From the NCBI GenBank assembly GCA_029582265.1, contig CM055819.1, forward strand, positions 36,091,288 to 36,155,287: a stretch of DNA of 64,000 nt. The letters are read 5' to 3'. This DNA is from Zoroaster sp. YZ-2022. Lineage: Eukaryota > Echinodermata > Asteroidea > Forcipulatida > Zoroasteridae. Below, in pieces: positions 37,701 through 51,900 of the stretch. Position 1 is the first letter of the stretch. Each line of letters opens with the position of its first letter. The position numbers and the translations under genes were made by a program. The notes under the pieces were generated by a model, which saw only the letters and a list, made by a program, of their open reading frames with translations, searched no databases and had not been told where the DNA came from.

Positions 37701-40700
37701 TATCGACATAAACAAAGGTTCAGTGGCATACTATTGTATATTACTAACCTCCATTGACGATTGTTATAGCGTTGGTAAAGTTTTTGAAAATGTTGCTGAT
37801 TACGTTGTGTCATATCGAGACAATAACATGTTTTTCAACTGGTATGTAATAATTGTTTGTTACACAGCTAGTAATAAGTGCATCTTTACATACATGTATC
37901 ATTACATCTCCCTTTTTTTTTTTTTTCTTTTTTAGAAGTAAAAATAAGCTTTCTGATAGCAACTTTAATATTCTGTGACATGAGCATGTGACCTAATTCA
38001 GTCTGAGTTCTTAATCGAGTTCATAGTTTTGTTGTCTTCCGATGTGTCCATGTTGTTTCACTTTTTTTTTAAAGAAAAGTTCAGTTCAGTTCGGTGATAA
38101 ATCTAAATGGCAAATTGGAAATACATTTTTTTATATTTAAAAAAAAAATTAAACAACTGTTTAAACAACAACACAATCATGCGAACAGAGGTGGACTACT
38201 CTGTCACAAAGTGATTATACAGGGAATTATTCTGCCCTTATGTGTAATAATCACTGTTCAAATTTAATGAGTTTAAACATTAGAGCAACTGTTTCAACAA
38301 ATAACACTAATCATGTGAACAGAGGTGGACTACTCTGTCACTAAGTGATTATACAGGGATTATTCTGCCTTTATGTGTAATAATCACAAGTCAAGTTTGA
38401 TGAGTGGTTTACGAGATCGTTTAGGATAACGATCTGGGTTTATCGGTGTGTCTGACACTCGCGGCACATGAGTGTTTAGAGTTTCATGTGTTTTGGTCAA
38501 ATCTCTGCGATTTCTTCGATAGTGATGACCATCGCTTTCCACTATGTTATGTATGATAGTGGGTTGTCATGTTTCTTGATCACTGTAGCAGGTTTCCATG
38601 TTGACTCATTTCTCATGTGGATTTTGTCTCCGCATTTCAGAGGTTTGAGAGTTTTCGTTCCTTTGTCGTAGTATTTCTTCTGGGCACTTTGTTTGTGTTT
38701 CAATGTTTTGACGATTCCTCGGTTTGTTTTGGGTTTGAGGAGTTTCTCTGAAGTGGGTAGTTGCGTGCTTGTCCTACGGCCCATCAGCAGTTGTACCGGA
38801 GAGGGTAGGTTATCGCGTGGTGTATTGCGATAATCAAGCACAGCAAGATGTGGATCCTGCCCATCCTTCTTGGCTTTCTTCAGTGGGTTCTTCGCTATTT
38901 GGACTGCTTTCTCAGCTTTTCCATTTGATTGAGGGTATCTGGGTGATACCAGCGTATGAGTGAACCCGTATGTCGTACTGAATGTTTTGAACTCTGCTGA
39001 TGCATACTGTGGTCCGTTGTCTGATACTACTTCGTTGGGGATTCCGTGTCTCGCAAATTGTTGCTTGCAATAGTTGATCACTGAAGTACTCTTTGTGCTG
39101 GTTAATTTGTTGATTTCAAAATAATCTGAATAGTAATCTACTATTATCAGATATTGTGATGTGTCAAAATCGAATACCGACTTTCTGCCATGGTCGTGTA
39201 GGTATGTCATGACCTTTCATTGGCTCTTTCTGGTTCTGGTGTTGATAGGTTTGGCATACCGCACACTTGCTAACTGTCTCTGCAATTTGTGCTGACATTC
39301 CTGGCCAAAAAACGATGTCTCTCGCTAGTCGTTTTGTTTTCTCCACGCCTTGATGGCTTTGATGAAGTTTGGTTAACATTTGCTTTCTTAAGCTTGCTGG
39401 GATCACAACTCGATCATTCTTGAACACTAGCTCATCTTCAACTGACAGTTCGTCTCAATAATCCCAAAATGGCTTTACTTGGGGATCAAGCTTAGATTTT
39501 TCGCTTGGCCATCCATCAAGAATGACTTTCTTTAGCTTTGGTAGCATTGTGTCATTTATGGTTTCTTGTTGTAACTCCTCTAGTCTTTTTCCTGACATTG
39601 GTAGTCGTGAAACCATGTACACTGTTATATCATTATCATCTGCATCCATATCAGGCAGATGATTTCGGCTCAACGCATCTGCTACGTACAGCTCTTTTCC
39701 TGATTTGTATTTCAAAATGAAGCTGTATTTCTGTAGGTTGAGTAACATTCTCTGCAGTCGCGGTGGTGTTGAGTACAGTGGTTTCTTCATTATGGACTCG
39801 AGTGGTTTGTGATCACTTTCCACTTCAAATTCTCTTCCAAAGAGATACTGATGAAACCGCTCGCAACCAAAAACCACTGCTGCCAGTTCTTTTTCTATTT
39901 GCGCATATCTCATTTGCGTTTCCGTGAATGCTTTGGACGCAAATGCTACAGGATGTCCTTCCTGTAACAACACAGCTCCTACACCTGTACTTGATGCATC
40001 AACACTCACTGTCACTAGTTTTTTTTACATCATAGTATTGTAACACTGGTGCGTGTGTCACTAGGCTCTGTAATTTCTCAAAACTTTTGTCATGCTCTGA
40101 TCGAGTGCCACTGCCAATCTGCGTCTTTCTCTAGCAGCTGTCTGAGTGGTTGAGTGACATTGCTCAGCCCTGGTAAAAAATTTCCAAGGTAGTTTACCAT
40201 ACCCAGGAATTGCTGTAGTTCTTTCTGGTCAGTTGGCTTGTGCATTCCTTTTATTGCTTCGACTTTTCGTTCATCCGGTTTCAGTCCCGATGCTGTGAGT
40301 GTGTGTCCTGTGTACTTCACTTCACTCACTCTGAACTTGCATTTTTTTGCATTTAGCTTCAAGTTCTGTTCTTGAGCTCGCTTGAGTACTCTCTCTAGCC
40401 GTTCATTATGTTGTTTCTGGTCAACACCCCATACTAATATGTCGTCCATGATGACTTCCGTACCATCTATGTCATCGAACATCTGTGTCATGACTCTTTG
40501 GAAGATTTCTAGCGCTGGTTTTATACCGAATGGTAATCTAGTGTATCTGAACCTTCCAAATGGACTGTTAAATGTACACAGTTTTGAGCTTTCTATATCT
40601 AGCTGTAGCTGCCAATACCCACTGCTGGCATCTAGCGTGCTGAAAACTTTTGCTTGAGGCAGACTTGTCTCCACTTCTTCTATTGTTTTCATCAGGTATT

Positions 40701-43700
40701 GTTCTCTTTCAATAGCATCATTGAGGTGTTTTGGGTCTAAGCAGATTCTCACTTTATCTTTTTCTGGTTTGATTACTGTAACCATACTGCTTACCCATGG
40801 GCTCGGTTCTTGTACTTTTACAATTACTCCGAGACGTTCCATTCTATCTAGCTCTTGACGTACTTTGGGTCTTATTGCTATTGGCACCTTTCTTTGCGGA
40901 TGCACAACTGGAACAGCATTTTGTTTCAGCTTTATGTGGTGCTCACCTGCAAGTTTTCCAAGGCCTTTAAACACATCTGTGAACTCATTTACTATTTCTG
41001 GACAATTGTTTTCCACTGTCTCAATCTTTCTTATCAGACCCAACTGTTCACAGGCATGAAGTCCCAACACTGGTGTTACACTGTTCTGAATGTTGCCTTG
41101 TATGTTCAGATTAACAGTCCAATCTTTCTTATTGGTTTGAACTGCATCCATGTAGAACTCACTTTCTGATGATTCACTGTCAGACTGCTCATTAACTTCA
41201 TGTAGTCTTCTCTGTTTCTCGTGACTACTGTTTTCTCTTTTTGGGTATGCACCAGTAGGCCTACCACTGAAGCATTTGTTGGCATAGCGATTCATTTTTC
41301 CACACTTTTTACATGTCATTCCATATGCAGGACACTGTCTGACTTCATGAGTTTTTCCGCATCTTTTATAATCTCTTGTCTGTTTTGTTTTGTTTTGCGG
41401 ATGACGCTTTTTTTGTTTTCATAGCGTGAATGTCTGTCCCTTCACTATGTGGCTTACTCTCCAGTTGCTTTCCAACAGCTTCTGCTGCATGACAAATGTC
41501 TATAGCCTTTGCTAGCGTCAACTCTCTTTCTCTTAGCAGTCTCCCTCTTAGCGTGTCACTAGCAATACCTACGACTATTCTGTCTTTTATTAGACTGTCG
41601 CACAATGTTCCAAACTCACATGATTTGGCTTTGAGTCTTAGATCAGTCACAAATTGATCTATCATTTCATTTGGCTGCTGTGATCTTGTATTGAAAATAT
41701 GTTTCTAGACTGGCTTTTTTCTCGTCATCATTAAAGGTGAATGTATTATACACTTCTAGTACATCCTCACCTATGACATGGAGCAAACAACTGCACTTTA
41801 TTCGGCCAGTTTTCTTTTCCATTCCACTCGCCGACAGATACAACTCGAATCTTTGCTTCCATTTTCTCCACTCCTCTGCTAAATTAGTGCAGTCTAGTCT
41901 CAAAGCACTCGGGGGTTTTAATCCTTCCATTTTCACTAATTTGCAGTTTTTTTTATCCCGTCTGACACCATGTAATAATTGTTTGTTACACAGCTAGTAA
42001 TGTAGTATAGTGACACAAGGAGACATGAACATGTGTATTCCAAGATGGCGGTCATTGTTGGATCTTCGTCAATAGAAGGCGGCATACAATATTTGTGTTG
42101 TTACATCAATGCATCAATGCATGCATCTTTACATACATGTATCATTACAGTAAACATGAACTACAAACTAGTTAGGTGTTCGAGCTATAGCGCGAACACC
42201 TTTTGGGTTGGAGCCCAAACACCTCTTGATACTGTTCGGGTTTTTTAGGTGTTCGAGTGACAGCGCGAACACCTATTGATATTGTTCTCCTCCTCCTCCT
42301 CCTGAATTTGTTTCACTGTCCATCGTAAATTCAGTAAAGAAGATTTGGTGGCTTCATGCTGTGTTAGTAAATATCATGGCATGAAAATTAACAAGTAAGT
42401 GAGCTTTTGTTGAGCACCAAATGTTCCTGGTGCAATGAACTGATATTTTTTACAGGTGCAATTTAACTGATTTTGTTGTTGGAAAGCAAGCTTCAATTTG
42501 AAAACAAAGTAGCGTTAAAACAAAATCATTAAAGTCTATTAATTTTGTTATTTTCACCAATGTTCTTAGGTTTTCCTGAACTTTACTCTTTGAAACATTG
42601 CAACGTTATCCAGGGGTTTCAATAAGATTCAAAGCAACCGGCAGTTTTCTTGAAGTAGGCGGCAGTGAAATAAAACAATTGTGCCGGGGTCCAGGGCCCG
42701 CTTAAGGGCCCTGGAAGCTCTGGCTCTTTTAGATGCTCTCTGGTGGTCTCTGATGCATTCCTGGTACCTGTTTTCCAGGTAGAAGTGAATTAATTTGATC
42801 AGAGTTTTCACCCTTTTTAAAGATATGAAAAACCTAATTTGGTTATGAATTATTTTTGTTGTAAGTTAATATAAAATGTAACATAAACATGTAGTGATGT
42901 CAGTAATAGTATAAGACCATAGGGTAAATGATGGTGCAGCATTTCAAAATAGAGTGTGCGCACATGGTCAGGTTCTAGTCTATGGTTCAAGCTTTAGGGT
43001 TTTATTGATGCTCTGTGTTATTCCCTGCACATCATTTTTTCAGGGGCTGGGGCAGGGAAGGACATCCATAATTATTTGAAAATGTTACACAACTATGTGG
43101 GATTTTGAAAAAGAATTAGTCAATTCATGTTTTACTTTTTACATGAATGCTCAGGATTTTATTTTTCAGTTTTTCTTATTGATAATTATTATGTTAAAGG
43201 TATGTTGTGCATAAATCATTCGGTACAAAGTAAAATTAATCTATCAATCATTTGTACAGGTGGAGCTGGAGATCCTGTCATTTAAGGTTTAAACTACAAT
43301 AGAGTATCATCAGTTGAACTGGCTGCAGCACATGTAGTAGGCCTACTTGTCGTAATTTCAGGATCTAGAGAATGAAAAGAATTGTTGAAAATTAATCATA
43401 AATTAAAAATAATGGACCATTGGAAATACATGTAACGTGTCAGTATTAAATTAAAATGTCTCAAGATGCTTGGTAAATTGCAACAAATGTAATTTAAAAA
43501 TTGGGCAGAGGTTCCCCTACGGGTGGTGAACCATTTTAATACCACTGCAAAAAGAATATTTCAGTCAAAACACTGGTTAATTGGGGTGGGGGTTAAAAGT
43601 ATTTTCCAACATGTAATTTTTAAGAATGAATACACCATCATCTTTTACCAAATTGTATAAAAAAAACAATAAAAAATATAAATGAAAATGAAATTAAAAA

Positions 43701-46700
43701 TAAAATAGAAATAAAAGTAGCCTAGGCCTTAAAACAAAAAAAATAAATTAAATAATAATAAGTTGATAATATTTGTAAAATTTTTTTTTTAAAAACGGCT
43801 GTGATTATGAGCAATCTTTATAATAAAATCTGGATTTCCAAAAGTTTCCCCAAAGTTCCTAACGTAATTCATGTTTAACACGTTAAGTACACTTACACTA
43901 AACCCTCCCTGAATTACCACTGATCACATTTGATCTAACCATGGAGGAAGGAATGATTTACTCGTCATGCCCACTGCTTTTTAATTTTAGCGTTGTTGAT
44001 TGACATTTTACATTTTCATAATAAAACGAAATACACTCCATCTACATACCTTCACTGTTCTTGCTTTTCTTTGCGGAAAAAACTCAGAAGTGACTGTGAC
44101 TGGCGTTTTGACGCCATCACGCACGCACAAAATCCTCACATAAATAAACACGGACCACGTGAAGCCCAGAAGAAAGTAAACGTAAACACCACGCTTCCGA
44201 AAGTTTTCAACTAGTCTGGTTCCCAGACCCCAAAATCTCTGACTGTTCTGTCGATTTTATTCAGATTTTTTAGGCAATTTTTGGTCAGGGAACCAGACTA
44301 CAAGTGAGAGCGATTTGTGTGAAAGCGCCCTCTGTTGGCGATGTATAGTGAATAAGGAACTTGTCAACAAGATCGAGGGAACGTGTTCTTCATTGCGAGA
44401 TCGCATGGGTTAGCGGTCATGATAGAATCACATTATTCATGACAAACTAAATAACTGTTTTAATTCTCCAAATATAATTTTTGTGTTTAACATATTTTAA
44501 GTTGATGAAATTATCATTATTATTACGAATTATAATTTGTTTCTCCTGCATTTTTTTTCGCCCCAAAGTAGCCGGCGCCGGCGCCGAAGTAGCCGGTCAA
44601 ATTCGCCGGTTGCCGGCTTGTTTTGAAACCCCTGGTTATCAGACAATCTTAACATGTATCGTGCCCAAAGTTCACTTATTTTGGAAAAATAAAATCACAA
44701 TAAACATCGATAGACAACAGTTGAGTGCATCGGAATTTCAAAGAAAAATTTTTGGCCTACAGGCCTTTCATTGACAAGTGTTTTTCAATTGGCACACATA
44801 AACTTCGCACTCCATCAAAAATTTTGCCGAGAGATGTAGCTTCAGTCAAGAGAAATCGGTTGCTCGATGCTGCGTGATTGAAATTTAACACATGAATACT
44901 TACAAGATTTGAAGATTTTGTAGACCATCAAATGCTCCTGGTGTAATTTCACTGATTGTGTTGTTTTCCACCACTCTTAGATGGGAAAACCGTAGCATTA
45001 AAACAATATCATTAAAGTCTGTTAATATGGTTATTTTCAACAATGTTCTTAGATTTTCCTGAAAACACAGTTTGTGAAATATTTTCATGGTATCAAACAA
45101 GTTGAAAATGTTCCTGCCTAATGTTCAATCGTTTTATAAAATTAACTTTACAAATGAATCTCAACAGACAAAAGTTAAATGCATCGAGAAATAAAAGAGG
45201 GAAAATATAAAAAGGTAGTTGGATTTTTTAGAAATTAAAAATTACGACAAAATACGAGTGAATCACGATAACAACACTAGGGTTCATCAAAAATACTCAA
45301 ATTACAGTTGACCAAAATCTAACAGAACAGTGTTCAGATTGTGACCTGCCTAACCACGAAAACAGTGGGTACTGTGTTCGAATCATGAAAACCTTGGGAT
45401 GCAATTTTACTGATTGTTGTTCTGCAGATGTCTAAGATGGGAAAATGAAGTATGGAGAAAAACATTGTATTGAAACATAAATAATTTGGTAATATTTAAA
45501 AACATTTTCAGATTTCACTTTATGAACACACAAGCGAAGTTACCCGATCTGAAGATCGGGTTTGGAGCGGTTGGAGTTGGGTGAATTAAGGAGCGTGGGG
45601 ATGAAGGGTTGATAGAGTGGAGGTGTGTAATTGGCCAGTGTGTGACTGAAGGAGGGGTTGATGTGAAAGGAAAGGTGCTGACATTTGACAACTCGTATGA
45701 ACAAAGTTGCGCAAATGCGCAAACGACTCTGTGCGCTAACATGAATGCCCTGAAATGCGCAAACAACACTGTGCGCTAACATGTGGACATTTTGCACACG
45801 ACACTACTTTACGCAAAGAACACACCGCGCGAGCGCTGTTGCAAGATTTGAGAAGACCATGCTTGATGCCATGCACACACAAAACGCATAAACACAACAC
45901 GCATACACGTGTGAGCCATAACGGCTGTTACACGAGTGAGCCATAACGGCTGTTGTATGTAAGATTTAAGAAACACCACGAAAGTGTGGCCGTTGCAGTA
46001 TTTAAGCACACGGGTCAAGAATAACACAACACCTATAGCAAATACAGACTCGAGAGGGAGTGCGTTCGGACAACTGACGGGTCCCGAACGACGGCCGCTG
46101 CATGACAAAAAGCAGTGAATAAATGCGGAAAGGCGGCGATTCGCCTGTGACGCAAAAACGACGTCTTCGGCGGAGCCGGAAGGGCGACGACGACACCCTG
46201 TGGATTTTTCCCGACACGCAGGTACCCCTCCCGAGCCGCGGGACCCTGCGGTTCCGGAGCCTATATATAACAAACCTTTTAGACGGGCCTAAGGATTTCG
46301 CTCTTATTAAATTAGATAGATACTTTGTGAAACGCTGTCATGGTATCAAACAATCTGACAAATGATCATGTCTGAGGTTCACTGAATAATACACAACACT
46401 AAAGTGCATCGACATAAACAAAGGTTCAGTGGCATACTACCCTGCATTGACGAGTGTTATAGTGTTGGTAAAGTTTTTGAAAATGTTGCTGATTACGTTG
46501 TGTCATATCGAGACAATAGTGAAAATACAGACATTTCAACTGGTAAATATGAACTACAAACTAGTTAGATGTTCGAGCTATAGCGCGAACACCTCTTGTT
46601 ATTAGGTGTTCGAGTATGTGCCCGAAACACCTATTGTTTTTTTTTGTTCAGTTTTTTAGGTGTTCGGGTATGTACCCGAAACACCTATTGTTTTTGTTCG

Positions 46701-48875
46701 TTTTTAGGTGTTCGGGTATATGCCCGAAACACCTCTTGTTTTTGTTCGGTTTTTTTTTATTTTATATTTTTTTTTTAGGTGTTCGGGTATGCACCCGAAA
46801 CACCTATTGTTTTTGTTCGTTTTTTTTTCTTTTTTCTTCTTCTTTTCCGGATAGATTGTCTACAAAAAAAGACATACTTGCAAACTTCACATGAACTTGA
46901 AACTTGGCATATATTTAGAACTTAACACGTAGATGAAACAGAATTTGTGACAAGAATTTGTGACGTCATGATGAGGTCATCAGATATCGAATTACGATAA
47001 ATCAAAGTTTAATATTTAATAAAATCATATCTCAACAACCACAAGAGGTAAATTCACAATTTTTATACCATTGTACAGATCGTTAATTGTCAACAAATAT
47101 TTACAAAAAGGTGACCCCAATTTGAACTTACTTCCTGTCCAAACCGGAAGTCAAAGTTTAATATTTAAAAAAAAATCATATCTCAACAACCACAAGAGGT
47201 AAATTGAAATTTTTTGCACAATTGTACAGATTGTTAATTGTCGAAAAATATTTACACAAAGGTGACCCTAATTTGACCTTACTTCCTGTCCAAACCGGAA
47301 GTCAAAATTTAATATTTAAAAAAATCATATCTTAACAACCACAAGAGGTAAATTCACAATTTTTATACCATTGTACAGATCGTTAATTGTCAAAAAATAT
47401 TAAAAGAAAGATGACCCCAATTTGACCTTACTTCCTGTCCAAACCGGAAGTCAAAGTTTAATATTTAAAAAAATCATATCTCAACAACCACAAGAGATAA
47501 ATTGACATTTTTTGCACCATTGTATAGATTGTTAATTGTCGAAAAATATTTACACAAAGGTGACCCCAATTTGACCTTACTTCCTGTCCAAACCGGAAGT
47601 CAGTGTTAATATTTTTTTTAAATCATCCACAAGAGGTAAATTCACAATCTTTGCACCATTGTACAGATCGTTAATTGTCAAAATATTTAAATAAAGTTGA
47701 CCCCAATTTGACCTTTACTTTTTTTTTTTTTTTTTTTCTTCTCCTTTTCCGGATCGATTGTCTACAAAAAAACACATACTTGCAAACTTCATATGAACTT
47801 GAAACTTGGCACATACTTAGAACATAACACGCAGATGAAACATAATTTGTGACGTCATTATTAGGTCATCAGATATCGAATTTCGATCAATCATTCTTTA
47901 TTAGTTAAAACGTTTTGATTACGTTGCAAATGAAAGATCTACGTGGCTTTTTCAACGCTAAAAAAGTGCGCCCTCTGTTGGTGAATGTAAATCAGCTCTG
48001 GTCGTGCTCATTATGTATGCATGTAAAAATCATATCTCAACAACCACAACAGGTAAATTTACAGTTTTTGCACCATTGTACAGATTGTTAATTGTCAAAA
48101 AATATTTACACAAAGGTGACCCCAATTTGACCTTACTTCCTGTCCAAACCGGAATTCAAAGTTTAATGTTTAAAAAAATCATATCTCCACAACCACAAGA
48201 GGTAAATTGACATTTTTTGTATCATTGTATAGATTGTTAATTGTCGAAAATTATTTACACAAAGGTGATCCCAATTTGACCTTACTTCCTGTCCAAACCG
48301 GAAGTCAAAGTTTAATATTTAAAAAAATCATATCTCAACAACTACAAGAGGTAAATTCACAATTTTTGTACCATTGCACAGATCGTTAATTGTCAAAAAT
48401 ATTTACAAAAAGGTGACCCCAATTTGACCTTACTTCCTGTCCAAACCGGAAGTCAAAGTTTAATATTAAAAAATCATATCTCAACAACCACAAGAGGTAA
48501 ATTGACATTTTTGTACCATTGTATAGACTGTTAATTGTCGAAAAATATCTACACAAAGGTGACCCCATTTGACCTTACTTCCTGTCCAAACCGGAAGTCA
48601 AAGTTTAATATTTTAAAAATTCATATCTCAACAACCACAAAGGGTAAATTCACAATCTTTCCACTATTGTACAGATTGTTAATTGTCAAAAATGTTTACA
48701 AAAACATGACCCAATTTGACCTTTACTTACTGTCTAAACCGGAAGTCAAAGTTTAATATTAAAACAAATAATGATGCAAAGTTTCTTTTAAAAACATTCT
48801 GACGTCGTCATCACTGCCCTGACAAAACTCGAACACCTATGTGTTTGTATTATCACAAACACTGCCGTCTAGTTT

Positions 48876-48907
<32 letters not shown>

Positions 48908-51900
48908 CCCCCATCTTGTCCGCAAACAAAAACATACTTGCAAACTTCACATGAACTTGAAACTTGGCATGTACTTAGAACTTAACAAGTAGATGAAACT
49001 CCAGTTGTGAGTGACCCCGATTTGACCTTACTTCCTGTCCAAACCGGAAGTCAAATATTTAATATTTAAAAAAATCATATCTCAACAACCACAACAGGTA
49101 AATGGACATTTTTTGCACTATTGTATAGATTGTTAATTGTCGAAAAATATTTACAAAAACATGACCCCAATTTGACCTTACTTCCTGTCCAAACCGGAAG
49201 TCAAAGTTTAATATTTAAAAAAAAAAATATCTCAACAACCACAAGAGGTAAATTCACAATTTTTGTACCATTATACAGATTGTTAATTGTCGAAAAATAT
49301 TTACACAAAGGTGACCCCAATTTGACCTTACTTCCTGTCCAAACCGGAAGTCAAAGTTTAACATTAAAAAAAATCATATCTCAACAACCACAAGAGGTAA
49401 ATTCACAATTTTTGTACCATTGTACAGATCGTTAATTGTCGAAAAATATTTACAAAAAGGTAACCCCAATTTGACCTTACTTCCTGTCCAAACCGGAAGT
49501 CAAAGTTTAATATTTAAAACAAATCATATCTCAACAACCACAAGAGGTAAATTCACAATTTTTGTACCATTATACAGATTGTTAATTGTCGAAAAATATT
49601 TACACAAAGGTGACCCCAATTTGACCTTACTTCCTGTCCAAACCGGAAGTCAAAGTTTAATATTTTCAAAAAATCATATCTCAACAACCACAAGAGGTAA
49701 ATTCACAAATTTTGTACCATTATACAGATCGTTAATTGTCAAAAAATATTTATACCCCAATTTGACCGTACTTCCTGTCCAAACCGGAAGTGAAAGTTTA
49801 ATATTTAAAAAAATCATATCTCAACAACCACAGGAGGTAAATTGACATTTTTGTACCATTGTACAGATTGTTAATTGTCAAAAGTATTTACACAAAGGTG
49901 ACCCCAATTTGACCTTACTTCCTGTCCAAACCGGAAGTCAAAGTTTAATATTAAAATAATTTCTAAATTCAGTATTGTATTGTATTCAAATAAACTTCTC
50001 GCGAGAACTTCAACAGACGTTAACATTTGACTTCTCCAACACTTCGAATTGATGACGTAACCATTTTAACTTCAACCGAACACCTTGTTTTTGTTGTGAC
50101 AAAAACTTATATCTAGTTTTTTCTTCTTCTTCTTCTTCTCCGGATCAATTGTCTACAAGTGCAAACTTCACATGAACTTGAAACTTGGCATATACTTAGA
50201 ACTTAACACGTAGATGAAACATAATTTGTGACGTCATGATGAGGTCATCAGATATCGAATTACGATAAATCAAAGTTTAATATTTTAACAAATCATAACT
50301 CAACAACCACAAGAGGTAAATTCACAATTTCCAAACCGGAAGTCAAAGTATAATTTTAACAAAAATCATCCACAATTCACAATCTTTGCACCATTGTACA
50401 GATCGTTAATTGTCAAAATATATTTAAACAAAGTTGACCCCAATTTGACCTTTACGTCGTCCCGAACACCTAGTGTTTGTCAATACAAACATTAATCTCT
50501 AGTTTTGAATTTGTTTCACTGTCCACCGTAAATTCAGTAAAGAAGATTTGGTGGCTTCATGCTGTGTGAGTAAATATCATGACATGAAAACTAACAAGTA
50601 AGTGAACTTTTGTAGAGCACCAAATCTTCCTGGTGCAATGAACTGATATTTTTCCGGGTACATTTTAACTGATTGTGTTGTTGGAAAGCAAGCTTCAATT
50701 TGAAAACAAAGTAGCGTTAAAACAAAATCATTAAAGTCTATTAATTTTGTTATTTTCACCAATGTTCTTAGGTTTTCCTGAACTTTACTCTTTGAAACAT
50801 TGTAACTGTATCAGACAATCTTAACATGTATCGTGCCCAAAGTTCACTTATTTTGGAAAATAAAATCACAGTTGACCAAAATCTAACAGAACAGTGTTCA
50901 CTGTTCAGATTGTGACCTGCCTAACCACGAAAACAGTGGGTACTGCGTTTAAATCATGAAAACTTACAATTGGATGAGATTGTGTAGACCATCAAAAGAT
51001 TGGGTTGCAATTTTACTGATACTGTTGTTCGGAAGATATCTAAGATGGGAATATGAAGTATGGTGAAAACATTGTATTGAAACATAAATAATTTGGCAAT
51101 ATTTAAAAACGTTTTCAGATTTCACTTTATGAAAGCATACTTTGTGAAACGCTGTCATGGTATCAAACAATCTGACAAATGATCATGTCTGAAGTTCACT
51201 GAATAATACACAACACTAAAGTGCATCGACATAAACAAAGGTTCAGTCGCATACTACCCTGCATTGATGAGTGTTATAGTGTTGGTAAAGTTTTTGAAAA
51301 TGTTGATGATTACGTTGTGTCATATCGAGACAATAGTGAAAATACAGACATTTTTCAACTGGTAAACATGAACTAAAAACTAGTTTTGAATTTGTTTCAC
51401 TGTCCACCGAAATTTCAGTAAAGAAGATTTGGTGGCTTCATGCTGTGTGAGTAAATATCATGGCATGAAAATTAACAAGTGAGCTTTTGTAGAGCACCAA
51501 ATGTTCCTGGTGCAATGAACTGATATTTTTTCCGGGTGCAATTTAACTGATTTTGTTGCTGGAAAGCAAGCTTCAATTTGAAAACAAAGTAGCGTTAAAA
51601 CAAAATCATTAAAGTCTTTTCATTTTGTTATTTTCACCAATGTTCTTAGGTTTTCCTGAACGTTACTCTTTGAAACATTGTAACGGTATCAGACAATCTT
51701 AACATGTATCGTGCCCAAAGTTCACTTATTTTGGAAAATAAAATCACAATAAACATCGATAAACAACAGTTGAGTGCATTGCAATTTCAAAAACGTTTGT
51801 TGGCCTACACACAGGCCTCCCATTGACAACTGTTTTTCGATCGCACACATGAATTTTACACTCCATCAAATTTACTGCCGGGAGATGTAACTTCAGTGAA

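Larger units (their letters stand above)
37845..42149 (-). mobile_element. Ty3/gypsy LTR retrotransposon, defective
   Basis: Bounded by LTRs at 37845-37906 and 41971-42149 starting TGTAATAATTG and ending ATCATTACA. A purine tract lies beside the left LTR and TGGTGTCAGACGGGA, a tRNA primer-site-like start, beside the right one, so it is on the minus strand. It encodes gag, RT, RNase H and integrase with frameshifts and a stop. It sits in an intron of the receptor, in the fourth sister block. Between 37927 and 38440 there is a ~115-bp direct duplication (aacagaggtggactactctg). Confidence 0.9.
25079..44903 (-). repeat. four sister copies of a larger LRR block
   Basis: The order type B', fold-back element, type C, common exon is seen from 25527, 28204, 34026 and 37444. 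Introns and exons are close to identical. The mobile elements they carry differ: LINE and TAA-type TIR element around copy 1, none in copies 2 and 3, gypsy and CAGGGG element in copy 4. Confidence 0.8.

Noticed and set aside
45809..46273. 154-codon minus frame MLYIGSGTAGSRG...
   Set aside because: No recognisable domain; lies inside an inserted GC-richer element, with overlapping frames on the other strand.
48004..49845. Open frames with YRLLIVEKYL and LTLLPVQTGSQSL
   Set aside because: They lie in the 150-bp satellite and reflect repeat periodicity, not a protein.
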